From Conus ventricosus (lineage: Eukaryota; Mollusca; Gastropoda; Neogastropoda; Conidae): a stretch of DNA of 64,000 bases. The notes beneath the pieces are model-generated. The model was not told the origin of the DNA, did no database searches, and was given only the letters and a program-made list of their open reading frames with translations. A program made the position numbers and the translations under genes. The stretch covers positions 42,094,201 to 42,158,200 of the forward strand of contig CM031626.1 in NCBI GenBank assembly GCA_018398815.1, read 5' to 3'. This document shows, piece by piece, positions 46,544 through 59,228 of this stretch. The first letter of the stretch is position 1. Each line of letters begins with the position of its first letter.

Positions 46544-47879
46544 TGTGATGGTCTGGAGTGGTAAGGGGGTGTGCAGGTGAAGACAGGCAGATGATAGTAG
46601 GTATGTTCAGGAGCCAAGGGACAGCAGCCAGTCAAGAAGATGAAGAGGACGATGTGGAGGTTTTCTCACGTTTATTCCCCCTCCATAACAAGGATCTCAA
46701 ACCAGGAACACTGTCCTGGAAACACTCTCACTGTGCACACTGAGCACAATGAACACACACACCGCCTCTATATATACAGCACAAGCCAGACTGCAAAGCC
46801 AGCGACACACTGCTGCAGTCAAAAAACCTCACGAGATGGGAACCGACAGAAATTTTTGCTACCTATCGCAGCTTCAGTGTTGTCTGGCTCGCCGTTCATG
46901 CAAAGTATTCAAACATATTTGATATTAATGAAAACCTCAACCCAAGGAATGAAATGCAGTAAGTCACACTTGACAATTTTGTGGCTATGTAAAATTACTG
47001 TTGATTAATGTCCGGGAGTAAACCCACTTCTAACGCGTTTGCGTCATATTTTTCTCTATTTCAATAAGAAATACCAAACAGCATGAAATAGTTTTGTAAT
47101 GAATGAATAGCTGGCATTTCGCCTTATCATACATTATTTCATAATCCAAGACGATGTCTAAGCAGAGAACTTTGTTTTTGAAAACTGGTAGAAAACACAA
47201 CTGACTTTTCTCTTCGCCGGGCTGTTGGCGCGTGCTCTTGATACGATTTTCAACTAAAAAATGCTTTGTAAAAATGGACTGTTGGATAATAATTTCTATA
47301 CATTTTCAGTTATATTCATAACAGAAATGGAGTCATTAGCAAGATTTCAATCGGGAAGTCTGAATTTCATAGAATGGTAATTTGGATCAAAACTCGAACA
47401 ATGGACAAAGAAGGTGACTTGCTCAAGGAAGCCGGTGCCATCAGTCATTTTGTATAGTCACAAGCCTGTGCAGAAAAGATCATTGGCACGCGATATACAA
47501 AACAAGAGCTCATGGACTTACCTTTTAATGTGCATTTTTGGATTCTTCGGTTTTTCTCATACTTTTGTGAAATTAAGAATTATTCAATGTTTGTTCGATG
47601 GACAATTGAAAATGGCACCAAAAGTATTGTGCAAAATCCCAGTTTAGAGTAAATATGAGCTTCTCAGTGCAGTACGGTTGTAATGAATAAAATACAGTAA
47701 TTTTTGTGACTTCAGTAACCTATATACAACTATGTAGGTTCTGAGGTATTCATATTTTAAAGAGTTTACACAAAAAATGAGATTCATCAATCAAGGGAGG
47801 TAAGTGGGAAGGTAACACTTGAACAAAACATTCTGTCTACGACAGGTAACCAAGAAATGTACTGTTAGCACCCGGCTAC

Positions 47880-48301
47880 ATCTCTCTCTCTCTCTCTTTT
47901 TTTTCTTTTTTTTTTCCCCCTTGCACTGAAGGTTATATTTCTATTCAATACACATGTTACATCAACAATACATTACACATGTTACATCAACAATACAATA
48001 CACATGTTACATCAACAATACATTTACATACAATGTTTAACTAGTGCTGTCAAGATCATACAAAAGTGTCATAATTCAAAAGTCATAATTCGCATGTTAC
48101 AATGTAAACTTATTACACTATATCAATTATTATTAAATGAAATATTAAAAAGCTGCAAGGGTATATACCAATTACAATATATAAACAAAGGCTATGAAAA
48201 TAAAAAAAAATTTAAAAAAAAACGAACAAGGGAGGGAACCAATAGCCCCCACACCACACCCCTGAAAGGGTGGGTGCTTGGTGCCTCGGGCATGGTGGGA
48301 T

Positions 48302-48334
<33 letters not shown>

Positions 48335-49090
48335 AGAAGAAGCAAAACAAAACAAAAACAATTTCATGTTCACAAAATATTGCTCGCTCAAATTTCATGG
48401 CTTGTGTCGATCCATTACAGGAGCATCGTTTTTTTTTTTTTTTCTTCTTCTTTTTTTTTTGGTATGTGTGTCTTTACCATTTTACAAGGTGTCATGTCAA
48501 CAATGAAAGACTGTTATAGTGTTTCGCATAGAGCAAGGTAGGGTAGCCAATTTTTCAAAAAGACATGATAACGCATTTCTGTCATATGTGCATACTTTTC
48601 TATATTGTATCGATGCTTAAGTTCAATTTTAAACCCTGATAATCTGGGTTTAACACTATTAATTCTGCAAGTGTAAACAAAATATTTCGCCGACAATAAA
48701 ATGAGATCAAATGATTGGTCTGTTTTCGTGTTTTCATCGGTTCCAAACAAAACCAGCTCAACATTAAATGACAATCTGATACTATTTTCACACGTTGTTT
48801 TCATGTAGTTTTCTAATTCTTTCCAGAATTCTTGTGAAGTAGTGCAGTACCACAAATAGTGATGTATACTATCTCTCTCAATTTGACAAAAACTGCATCT
48901 ATCGCTATCCCTCAAACCCATTCTGTTTAGTATGATATTGGATACAAGAATTCTATGACAAATTTTCAATTGGAACCACCTGAATTTTATTTCTTTTATT
49001 TTTCTCGCAATTTTCAATACGATTTCCCAATCTACTGCAGTATGTAGCTTGAGTTCCCAGTTCACGAAAGACTTAATATTAAGTACACAT
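47880..49090 (-). mobile_element. 5'-truncated L1-type LINE with poly(A)
   Basis: On the - strand: an RT C-terminal coding region (49087-48514), an A/T-rich 3' UTR with a G run of about 31 (48302-48333) and three tandem 27-bp units around acatgttacatcaacaatac (47951-48030), then an A-rich tail (plus-strand tctctcttttttttctttttttttt at 47880-47916). The 5' edge abuts a (TA)n/(CA)n microsatellite at about 49100-49130. Confidence 0.65.
48514..49087 (-). pseudogene. LINE reverse transcriptase C-terminus with CCHC knuckle
   Basis: The open frame of about 190 residues matches the terminal region of L1/Tx1-like LINE polyproteins: IKEIKFRWFQLKICHRILVS, then a zinc-knuckle RCSFCQIERDSIHHYLWYC, then QEFWKELENYM, and further on LLSAKYFVYTCRI. 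The N-terminal endonuclease and the polymerase motifs are absent. It lies inside an HSF2BP intron in the same orientation as the gene. Expected to be inactive. Confidence 0.75.
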
Positions 49091-49349
49091 AACTTATCTC
49101 TCTCTATATATATATACACACACACATATATGTATATTTGTCTATCTGTCTGTATCTGTATCTGTCCATCTATCGATCTTTATCTCTGTGTGTGTGTGTG
49201 TGTGTGAGTGGGTGGGAATGTATTCCATGGTTGTGCAGTGAGATGCTGAGCGACAGTTACCCAAAAACAAAAAAAAAAGAGATCTTTTGTTCTATGACAG
49301 CAACACTATTGACCAAACTTTTAACAATGTTCTAAAACATGAGCAATAA

Positions 49350-49885
49350 AAGAAAATGTTTGCTTACTACACCTCCAAACAAATGAAACAAATCTAGTTG
49401 CAAAGCGAGACGACTGCAGGCGGAAATCTAAACAAATCTTAAATAAATGTTAGCGAACCACCCAGAGAACGTGGACAAACGAGTCACAAGACAAAACACA
49501 ACGCGTTTCGACCTCCTAGGTCTTCCTCAGGTGAGACGTAAACGAATAAAACAACGAAAATTCACTTAGCTTTGATCGCTTCAGATGGCTTAGGGTTCAG
49601 CGCAAGGAAGAAGGCATTGAATCAAATGAAACAAACCAATGATAACACAGAAAATGTTTGCTTACTACACCTCCTAACAAATGAATCAGACCAACGATAA
49701 CACAGAAGGTGTTTGCTTACTACACCTCCAAACAAATGAATCAGACCAACGATAACACAGAAGATGTTTGCTTACTACACCTCCAAACAAATGAATCAGA
49801 CCAACGATAACACAGAAAATGTTTGGTTACTACACCTCCAAACAAATGAATCAGACCAACGATAACACAGAAGCAATGAGCTGCA
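49350..49885. repeat. 55-bp minisatellite split by an insertion
   Basis: 'gataacacagaagatgtttg' plus cttactacacctccaaacaaatgaatcagaccaac repeats at 55-bp spacing (49641, 49696 and onward). A partial copy lies left of 49380, before the inserted element. Confidence 0.9.
49393..49622 (-). mobile_element. Retroelement 3' tail, possibly Penelope-like
   Basis: A 230-bp insertion flanked by a 13-bp direct repeat caaatgaaacaaa (49380-49392 and 49623-49635). Read on the - strand it begins with coding sequence NAFFLALNPKPSEAIKAK and a stop. About 40 bp later come CTGAGGA, A, GACC-UAGGA-GGUC and GAAACGCG, then tgttttgtcttgtg. CUGANGA ... stem ... GAAA is the order of the hammerhead ribozyme core found in Penelope-like retroelements. 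The stem-III part is unclear, so this assignment is tentative. The same motif occurs in the foldback at 9.2-9.46 kb. Confidence 0.5.
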
Positions 49886-50102
49886 ACCCTCATCTCTTCT
49901 GCAGGGTGCACAAAACCTTGCACACCTGCCATTAAAAACCACGATACCAGTATCACAACAAATGCCGCAGCAGATGCAGGGAAACCTACCCCAACGTGAG
50001 AGTGTCTGTCAAAGCTACAGGCACATGTTCATACGCAGAATGAAACAGGGAGGAAAGGTGGAAATAGTCCTTTTCATTCTTCTCTATTTTTTTTTCACCC
50101 AC

Positions 50103-50226
50103 CTTTTGATTTTGGCGCTTTTGTGGAGGGGAGCCTGGGACAGGAAGGCTAAGAAAGCGTCCACCAGTCGTTTGCCATTCTCACTGCCCATCAGGTAATC
50201 ACGTCCGTACGAGGAGGCTGCCACAT
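50103..50226 (-). CDS. HSF2BP: HSF2BP ortholog, internal exon (GRDYL motif)
   Basis: A 124-bp exon: acceptor ctctgacag|ATGTGG and donor AAAAG|gtgggt on the - strand. In the homologous frame it begins with two bases of a codon, then VAASSYGRDYLMGSENGKRL, VDAFLAFLSQAPLHKSAKIK, and ends with two bases joined to the exon at 43928. VAAxxxGRxxLxxS corresponds to the 'TNVAAxxxGREFLVNS' region of HSF2BP. The upstream exon (60575) ends in phase 0 at its best donor, leaving a one-base mismatch with this exon. A one-base assembly error at either junction, or a non-canonical donor, would resolve it. Confidence 0.8.
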
Positions 50227-50343
50227 CTGTCAGAGCATGACCAGGGCACAAAAGTTAAAGGAGCTGTCAGAAAGACATGCAGTGTCCATGGTGCATGAAG
50301 AAAAAACACAGTAACAGTACACAGTCAGAAAAAGATTTTCTTC

Positions 50344-50590
50344 TAACTTCTACCAGACTTCTTCGCCTTAAAACTGTTCTTTGCGTACATCTCAACCAAA
50401 ATGAACATAGCAGACTTCTTTACCTTAGAACTGTTCTTGGTGTACATCTCAACCAAAATGAACATAACAGACTTCTTTACCTTAGAACTGTTCTTGGTGT
50501 ACATCTCAACCAAAATGAACATAACAGACTTCTTTACCTTAGAACTGTTCTTGGTCTGCTTCTCAACCAAAATGAACATATTTTCTGCAT
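50344..50590. repeat. 57-bp minisatellite, 4 copies
   Basis: 'aaccaaaatgaacataacag' plus acttctttaccttagaactgttcttggtgtacatctc at exact 57-bp spacing. It lies about 120 bp upstream (gene strand) of the HSF2BP exon at 50103-50226. Confidence 0.95.
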
Positions 50591-51698
50591 AGAGTGTGTA
50601 CGAAATTCCAAATTTCTGTAAAAAGCACGGGACAGCAGGGAAGGTCTTTCTTTTTCTTTTTTCCCCCACCTGTCATCTCACTGTAGAGGCTTCTTCCAGC
50701 TAGTAACCACCTGCTCTTGCATAAACTATGGTAAAAGCAGGTTCTTTCTGACACCAGTTACTATCAAACCTGATTCATCAGCATACTTTGGCCTAAACTC
50801 ATGCTCCATCGCTGACCTTTTTAATATTTCAGACCATACTGTCAATAAAGCAGACACAGCCTGATGCGATTTTGCGTACAAAAGTTAGCTAGAGTTGTCA
50901 AAGCCCCTGTTGTGGTTACATTTGCAAGGGCAATACCACACAAGGAGCTCGTCTTCAGAATTTTGTCTTTTCAAAGTGTTATATTTTAGTTCACTGTATT
51001 CATTGTTATATAAACACAGCGGAATCATGTGGGTGAACAGCTCTGTTCTAGCCCCTAAACACAACATTGCTCCTGTCTGTATCAAAGAAGAAGCGGGTTT
51101 TAAACAGAAAGAAGACGAACGAAAGACTGGGTGGTTTGTTAACGATATAATGTGTCTGACCATGCAATAGACCATGTTCAGAAATGAGCAGGACAGGTAA
51201 ATGGTGTTACAGCTCACGTTCAGTGAGAGTGATTCAATGATTTCACTGGTCAGATGCCACTGGTGGGCGCGCCTAAAGCGATGTTGCCCCCCATCTGTGA
51301 GCTTAACAGCTCAATCAAATACAAAAAAAAAGAAGCCAAAAAATGAGTGTGAAACGGTACGCCTAGAATACACAGCTAACATTCTGATCATTATCTTGGT
51401 GCATGCATCAAATCAAATATTTGACTCTTGAAATCATTTGTTTGACTAATAAAGTAATAGAGGGTAACTCAATTTGCAAGAGAAAGACAGGCATTATCTT
51501 TCCCTGATCTTTTTTCCAAACAGTTCCATTTCTTGATTCCACTGTCCATTCTCCTGTCTGTCTACCAAGGATGTCAACCGTTATCTCATTATTATTTGCC
51601 GTACATATGAAAATACTTTTTGTGCTGTTTGTTTCTCTTTCAAAATGGGATCTATCCTCCCCTCCCTCCCTCCCTGACTCACTCCTCCCCTTCAGTAA

Positions 51699-51902
51699 CC
51701 TTGAAAAAGGTATTCTGTGACTGGCAGGGCTATGTATCTTATAATCATAAAGAAAAAGAGCTCCAACCTTGAAAAAGGTATTCTGTGACTGGCAGGGCTA
51801 TGTATCTTATAATCATAAAGAAAAAGAGCTCCAACCTTGAAAAAGGTATTCTGTGACTGGCAGGGCTATGTATCTTATAATCATAAAGAAAAAGAGCTCC
51901 GT
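51699..51902. repeat. 68-bp minisatellite, 3 near-perfect copies
   Basis: ccttgaaaaaggtattctgt begins at 51699, 51767 and 51835 with essentially no divergence. Confidence 0.95.
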
Positions 51903-52259
51903 TCTTCTGCTGTTGTTCTACAAACGAGAGAAAATATGTTTAACTAGAGAGAAAATTCCCATTACTGACAGGAGGTCCAGTCAACACCCCTTGCAGGATA
52001 GTTACAACACAGAATCAAACTCCCGCTCTTGAAGACACTTCAGCAGACACAAAACACCAACTGAAATGAGTGACAAGAGTTCTTACTGATGATTAACGTT
52101 CTGAAATCTGTAAGGGAGGTAGGGTTTTAACTTGGGGCCAAGTGCTGAACCAGTGTCAGTATACATTCTTACGTCCCCAAATCCCAGTTTACCAAAATTC
52201 CCGGCCCCTAACCGTCTGGGTATTGCTGGCAAACCAGGGGGTCATTATATTTTAAACTC

Positions 52260-55200
52260 GGGAAATCCATGTCATATCCCAGCCCTGTCCGCGGGCATCC
52301 AGTGACAGTATACAGTCGAAAACGTCGGCATCCAGTGTCAGTATGCCCGAATTCTGGTGCAGGTGGAAACCGGGTTCAGTATAAGTCTGTACGGCGGAAA
52401 TCCATGTCATATAAAAGACGAAACGTCGGGCAATCCAGTGTCAGTAATACAGCCCGGTACGTCGGGCATCCGGGTTTTCAGAATACGCCCTTACATCGGA
52501 AACCATTTTAAAAAAAACAGTCTAACGCTGGCACCCCAGTGTCAGTAAACATCGAAGTCGGCAACCAGTGTCAGAAAATACAGTCTTTTACGTCTGGCAT
52601 CCAGGGGAAATCCAGCCCTGACGCGGGCATCCAGTTCAGTATACACCCTGTCGGGCCCATCCAGTGCCCGTAAACAGTCTGAACGTTTTGGAACCATTTG
52701 TCAAAATCCAGCCCTGAAAGGGTCTGGCAACCAGTGTCAGTATACAGTCTTTACGTCGGGCCCATCCGGCAGAAACAGCTGAACGTCGGCATCCAGTGAA
52801 AATACGGGCCTGTACCTGGAAATCCAGTGTCGTATAAAATTCTGAACGCCGGGTGTGGGGCGGCATCCGGGTCAGAAACATTCGGGTTACGTCTGCATCC
52901 ATTGTAAGTATACAGCTGTACGCTGGCATCCATTTAAGTATACTTTCTGTACGTCGGGTGCGGGTGCTGACATCCATGTCAGTATTTGTAAAGGGACGGG
53001 CATCCAGTGTAATAAAACATTCTGTACATCTGGTCCCGTGCTGACACCCAAAGGTAAGTAAAAACAGTCTGTACGTCGGGAAACCAGTGTCGTATACAGT
53101 CGAGGGCGGGAAACCCATTGTCAGAAACATTTTTTCATCTGGAAATCCTTTTGTCATAAACAGTCTGTACTCTGGCATCCAGGTAACCCTACATCTGTAC
53201 GCCCCCGGGGGGCATTTTTTGACATCCTGGTAAGTTACATCCTGTACTCTGGGTTTTGTTGGCATCCAGTTTTAAGAAAAACCTTCTGTCCCGACTGGAA
53301 ATCCAGTGTAAGTATCCCATTTCGACGTCTGGTGCAGGGCGAAAATCCGGTCAGAAAACAGTCGGGTACGCTGGCATCCCAGTGTATAAAACAGTCCGAA
53401 AGTCTGGCACCCAAAGGTCATAAAATTTCCCCGAACGTCTGGTGCAGTGCTGACATCCAGTGTCAGTATACAGTCTGTACTCTGGCAATCCAGGGGTCAG
53501 TAAACAGTCGTTACGCGGTGCAGTGCCTGACCCCCGTGCAGAACCCCTGTACTCTGGCCCCCTGTCCAAAATACAGTCTGTACGTCGGTGCAGTGCTGAA
53601 AACCAGTGCCCTAAAACGCCCTGTACGTCGACACCATGTAAGTAAAACATCGTACGTCGGGTTCCCAGTGCTGACTTCCTTGTCAGTATACAGCCCCTTG
53701 TACGTCGGGCACCCAAATGTCGTATACAGCCCTTAACTTCTGCATCCAGTGTCAGTATACAGCTGTACGTCGGGTGCGGCTGAAAACCCGGGGCCCCAGT
53801 ATACCCCCCAGTACGTCGGCACCCAGTGTCAGTAATCCCAACCCCGTACACGGCATCCATTTAATTATACAGTTACGCCCGGAAATCCATTTCAGTATAA
53901 AATTTGTACGTCTGGCATCCAGTGTCAGTATACAGCCCTTTACTTTCGCATCCATGTCAGTATACAGTCTGTACGCCTACATCCTGTCAGTATACTTTCC
54001 TTACGTCGGGAAAATCCAGTTTCATTATAAAACCCCCTGTACTTCGCCCTCCAGTTTCCAGTATACAGTCTGTACGTCTGGAAATCCAGGGAAATATACG
54101 TCTTTACGTCTTTTGGCGTGCTGAAAACCGTGCCCATATACATTTCTGTATTTCTGGCACCCCAAGTAAGTAAAACCAGTCTGTACGTCGGGTGCAGTGC
54201 TGGAAAATTCCGGGGCAGATACAGCCCCTGAAACGTCGGCCCAGGAAATATACAGCCCCTTAAACTCTGGCATCCATTGTAATTTAATACAGCCCCCCGG
54301 GGGAAAAACGTCGGCATCCGGGGGTCAGTATACAGCCCGTACGTCTGGCACCCCATGTAAGTATACAGTCTGTACCTGGCACCCAGTTCAGTATACATCT
54401 GTACCTGGCATCCATGTAAAAAAACCCAGTTTTGTACGTCGGGCCCATCCAGTGAAATTATACAGTCTTTACGTCGGCCCAATCCAGTTCAGAATTTTAC
54501 GTCTGGAAACCATTGAAATATACATTTCTTTAGGTCTGGCATCCATGTCATAAACAGCCTGAAACCCCGGAATCCAGTTTCATATCCCATCTTACGTCTG
54601 GCCCCAAAGGTAAAAAAACAGCTATACGTCGGCCCCAAAGGTCAGTATCCAGTCTGTACGTCTGGCATCCAGTGTCATTAAAACATTCTTTACGCGGGCC
54701 ACCCCAATTTCCAGAAAATACAGCTGTACGTCTGGCACCCAGTGTTATACAGCTCCCCGTCGGCTTTCCAGTGCAGTATACAGCCCCGTACGTCTGGAAA
54801 CCCAATGCCCTAAAACAGTTGAACGTTTTGGCTTTCCATTTGTCAAAAACTTCGTACGTCGGGAACCAGGGGTCGAAATACAGTCTAACTTCGGGAAACC
54901 AGGTCCAGAAATCCAGTCTGTACGCGGCCCATCCGTGTCAATATACAGTCTGACGTCTGCATCCAGTTCAGTATACACCCGTACGTCGGTGTATGCTGGC
55001 ATCCATGTAAATATACAGTCGAAAACGCGGAAACCAGTGAAAGTATAATTCGGGAACTTCTGGCTCCAGGAAAAATTCACCCCTGAACGCCCTTTTGCAT
55101 GCGACATAAAGTGTCAGTAAATAGCCAAAACTTCGGGCTCCAGTGTCAAAAACCCGTCTTTTACATCTGGTGCAGGCTAAACCACCAGTGAAAGAAAACA

Positions 55201-58200
55201 GTCTTACCCCGGCATCCATTGTCAGTAACATCGACCTGGAAACCGGTCAGTATAAAAGTTTTTAAACCTTTTGAAACCGTGCCCAGTAAAACAGTTTTTA
55301 AAACGACGGCAACCAGTTTTAAGTATACATTCAAACGTCCTCCGGGGTTGAATCCGGGTGAAGAATACAGTCGTAGGGTCGGGTTTTAGTGCGGGCATCC
55401 AGTGAAGTATACAGTCTGAACGTCTCCCTCCATGCCCAGTATACAGCCCTGTCGCGGGAACCATGCCGTAAAACGGGCCTGTACTTCGGTGCAGTGCGAC
55501 ATCCAGTGTCATAAACAGTCTGTACTTCGGGCCCTCCAGTGTCAGTAAACCCCCTGTACTCTGGTGGGATTTCTGACATCCAGTGTCAGAATACATCTGT
55601 ACTTCGGGGCACCAGTTTCGAATAAAGTCTGAACTCGGGTGCAGTGCTGACATCCAGTGTCATTTAATACAGGGTACGTCGAAAACCCAGTGTAAGTATC
55701 AGCCCGTACTCGGGGTATGCGACATCCATTGTCAAAAACCCGTCTTACCCCGGCATCCAGTGTCATTAAACAGTCTGTACGCCCGGGCATCCATGTCAGA
55801 AAAACAGCTGTACGTTTTGGTGCAGTGCTGAAATCCATTTTCAAATAAAAATTCTGAAACTTTCCCTGGCATCCATGCCCCAGAAAACAGCGAAACTTCG
55901 GAAACCATTAAGAAAACCATTCTGTACGTCGGAAACCCTTGTAAATAACAGCCCGAAACTCGGCATCCGTGCAGAAAAACAGTCTGTACCTGGCCCCCCA
56001 TTTCAAAATACTCTTTACGTCGACATCCAGTTCAGTAAACAGTCTGAACTTCTGACTCCATTTGTCAGAAAACATCGTACGTCGGCATCCAGTGTAAGAA
56101 TCATCTGTACGCCCCGGTCCCGTGTTTAAAATCCAGTTTCAGTATACAGCGTACGTGGGGCCCATCCAGGGGCAGTAAACAGTTTTAACTTCTTACATCC
56201 ATGCCCAGAAAACAGTCTGTACCCCTGGTGCAGGCGACATCCATGTCATATACAGTAAAAAAACGTCGGCACCCTTTTTCAGTAAACAGCCCTGAAACTT
56301 CTGGTGTATTGCGGGCACCCAAAGTGTAAGTATACAGTCAAAACTCGGAAATCCAGTTTTAAGTATCCCGTCTGAACCGGCACCATGTCAGAAAAAAACC
56401 TGAAAGCTGAAACCAGTGTAAGTAAAACATCTCCCACGTCGGGTGCAGTGCGGGAAATCCAGGTCAGTAAACATTTTTTAAACTCGGGTGTGGGTCCCTG
56501 GCATCCATTTTCAGTAAACGTCTGTACCGGGCCTCCAGTGTCTTTAAACAGTCGAAAAAAGGGTTTCATCCATTGTCATATACAGCTGAAAACGCCCGGG
56601 GTGAAAGTGCGGGCACCCCCAGTTTTAAGTAAACAGCTGAAAACGTCGGGAAATCCAGTTCATATACAGTCTGAAACTCGGGCATCCAGTAAAGTATACA
56701 GTCAGTCCCGTCGGGTGAAAGTGCTGAAAACCATGTCAGTATACAGTCTGAATCCTCGGAAACCATGTAAGAATCAGTCGTACCGGCACCAGTGTAAGTA
56801 TACATTTTTAACTCGGTGCATGCGGGCATCCATTGTCAGAAATCCAGCCCTGAAAACCCCGGGCATCCAGTTTAATTATACAGCCCCTTACGTCGGGCAC
56901 CCAGGCCCAGTATACAGCCCTGTACGTCGGGCATCCATTAAGTATACAGCTGAAACTCTGGTGCAGTGCTGGCATCCAGGGGCGTATACAGTCTGTACTC
57001 TGGCACCAGTGTCAGAATACAGCTGTAATCTGTGCAGTGCGACATCCATTTGTAAAGAACAGTCAGTACTCGGGCACCCAGGTCAGTATACAGTCGTACT
57101 TCTGGAATCCATGTCAGTATACGGGTCTGTACGTTTTGGCATCCAGTGTCATTTTTACATTCTGTACGTCGGGGGGCAGGGGTTTGACATCCAGAGACAT
57201 TAAAACAGTCTGAAACGAATTTGGCATCCATGTAAAAAAATCCAGTCGAAACGCGGGCCCCCTTTAAAACCCCCATTCTGAACTCGGGCATCCAGGCCCC
57301 AATATACAGTCTGAAACGCCCTTTGGGCGTGCTGAAAATTCCAGGGGAAAAGTTACAGCCCGTACTCTGCATCCATTGTCATTATAAGTCTGTCCCGTCT
57401 GGCATCCAGGTAAGTATACATTTCCCCATTTTAAACTTTTTCTCGTCCCCCAGTTTTGAAAATCCGTTAAATATACAGTCGTACGTCTGGTGAGGGGTAT
57501 GAAAAACCATTGAAAGTAAAACAGTCTTAACCTGGTGAGTGTTTCATCCAGTGTAAGTATCTCTGAACCCCTGGCACCCCATGTCATTTAATTACTCGGG
57601 AACCGACAGTCAGAGCGGGCATCCATTTCATTATACAGTCCTTACGTCGGGCCCCCGGGTTCCTTATACAGCTTTACGCTGGCATCCAGGTCAGTAACAG
57701 TCCGGGGGGCCTGGGGAACCAAGGGTCAGTAAACAGTCTGTACGTCTGGCTTCCAGTGTCAGTATACATCCCCGGGTACTTTCTTGGGCATCCAGTGTCC
57801 ATTATACGGGTCGAAACGTCTGGTGCAGTCTGAAAATCCAGGTCATAAACAGTCCTGAAACGTCTGACATCCATTAAAAGTATACAGCCAGTACTTCGGG
57901 GGTTTTTGCGACATCCAGTGAAAGTATACACCCTGTACTCTGGCACCCCATTGTCAGTATACAGACTGTACGTCTGGGCGGGCTGACATCCAGTGTCGGG
58001 AATACATTCGTACGTCTGGCCCCCCTTTGCCCCGAAATCCCTCGGGGTACTCGGGCACCCCATTTCAGAAAACAGCCCTGAACGCCCGGGGCATTTGTTT
58101 AAAACCATTCCCAAAACAGCTTTTCCGTTTTGGAAATCCAGGAGGTATACAGTCGAAACTTCTCATCCAGTTTCAGTATACAGTCGAAACGTCTGGCATC

Positions 58201-59228
58201 CAGTGTAAGTATACACCCTGTACGTCGGGTTTGCAGTCTGACATCCAGGGGTCAGTAAAACATTCGTACTTCTGGCATCCAGTGTAAGTATACATTCTGT
58301 ACGTCGGTGCTTTGCGGGCACCCGTGCAGTATACATTCTGTACTTCTCATCCAGGTAAGTATAAAGTCGTACGTCGGGCACCCCAGGTCATTATACAGTC
58401 TGTTACGTCGGCACCCCCATTTCAGAAACCCTTCTGTAACGTCCTCCTTTGTCCAGTATAAAATCTGAACGTCTGGCCCAGTGTCAGTATACAGCCCTGT
58501 ACGCGGGCATCCAGGGGTCAGTTCCAGCCTGAAGGCCCGGAAATCCAGGGGAAAAGAAATACATCTGTACGTCCCCCCAAATCCAGTGTCATTATAAACG
58601 CCCTTAAACCAGAAAAAGGTATACATTCTGTACGTCGGGCACCCAAAGGTCATAAACAGTCTGACGTCGTTGCATGCTGACATCAATGTCAGTATACATC
58701 GTCTCTGGCATCCAGTGTCAGAAACATCTGTACTTCGGGAAACCAGTGTCAGTATACAGTTTTTAACTTCGGCATCCCAGTGCCCAGTATACAGTCTGAA
58801 ACCCCGGTGCAGTGCTGCCCTCCAGTGTCAGTAAAACAGTCGGGAAACGTCGCATCCAGTGTAAGAATCCCAGTCTGTACGTCTGGCACCCAAATGTCAG
58901 AATAAAACGTACGTCGGGGCACCCAAAGGGCTATACATTCTGAAACCTCGGGCATCCGGGGTTCAGAAATACATCGGTACTCTGGTGAGTGCTGACAACC
59001 ATTGCAGTATACATCGTACGTCGTCTTCCATGCATTATCCCGCCCCTGTACCTGGCATCCATGCATTTTTCGTCTGTACTCGGGAAATCCAGTGTCAAAA
59101 CAGCCCGAAAGCCGGGCATCCAGTGTCAGTATCCCACCCGCCCGCTGGGGGCAGTGCTGAAAATCCAGGGGCCTTAAACAGTCGTACGTCGGGCATCCAG
59201 TGTAAGTATACAGTCTGAAACGCCCGGG
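52260..59228. repeat. 33-bp minisatellite, ~7 kb, highly degraded
   Basis: The core is 'ggcatccagtgtcagtatac' plus agtctgtacgtct (33 bp), with an optional ggtgcagtgctgac insertion giving ~44-bp units, repeated roughly 200 times. Nearly every copy differs by small deletions or by replacement with homopolymers (tctg to tcgg or cccc, catcc to aaacc). The errors are spread evenly and involve indels. Frames on both strands are open by periodicity. It sits in the HSF2BP intron between exons 60575 and 50226. 59230-60500 is AT-rich and otherwise unremarkable. Confidence 0.9.

Noticed and set aside
47414..47647. 77-codon frame with a hydrophobic segment (LLMCIFGFFGFSHTF)
   Set aside because: Single short frame in AT-rich DNA within an HSF2BP intron; no supporting signals.
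52300..59200. Many 60-270-codon frames on both strands in the 33-bp array
   Set aside because: Periodicity artefact: frames are open on both strands and break wherever unit length changes.
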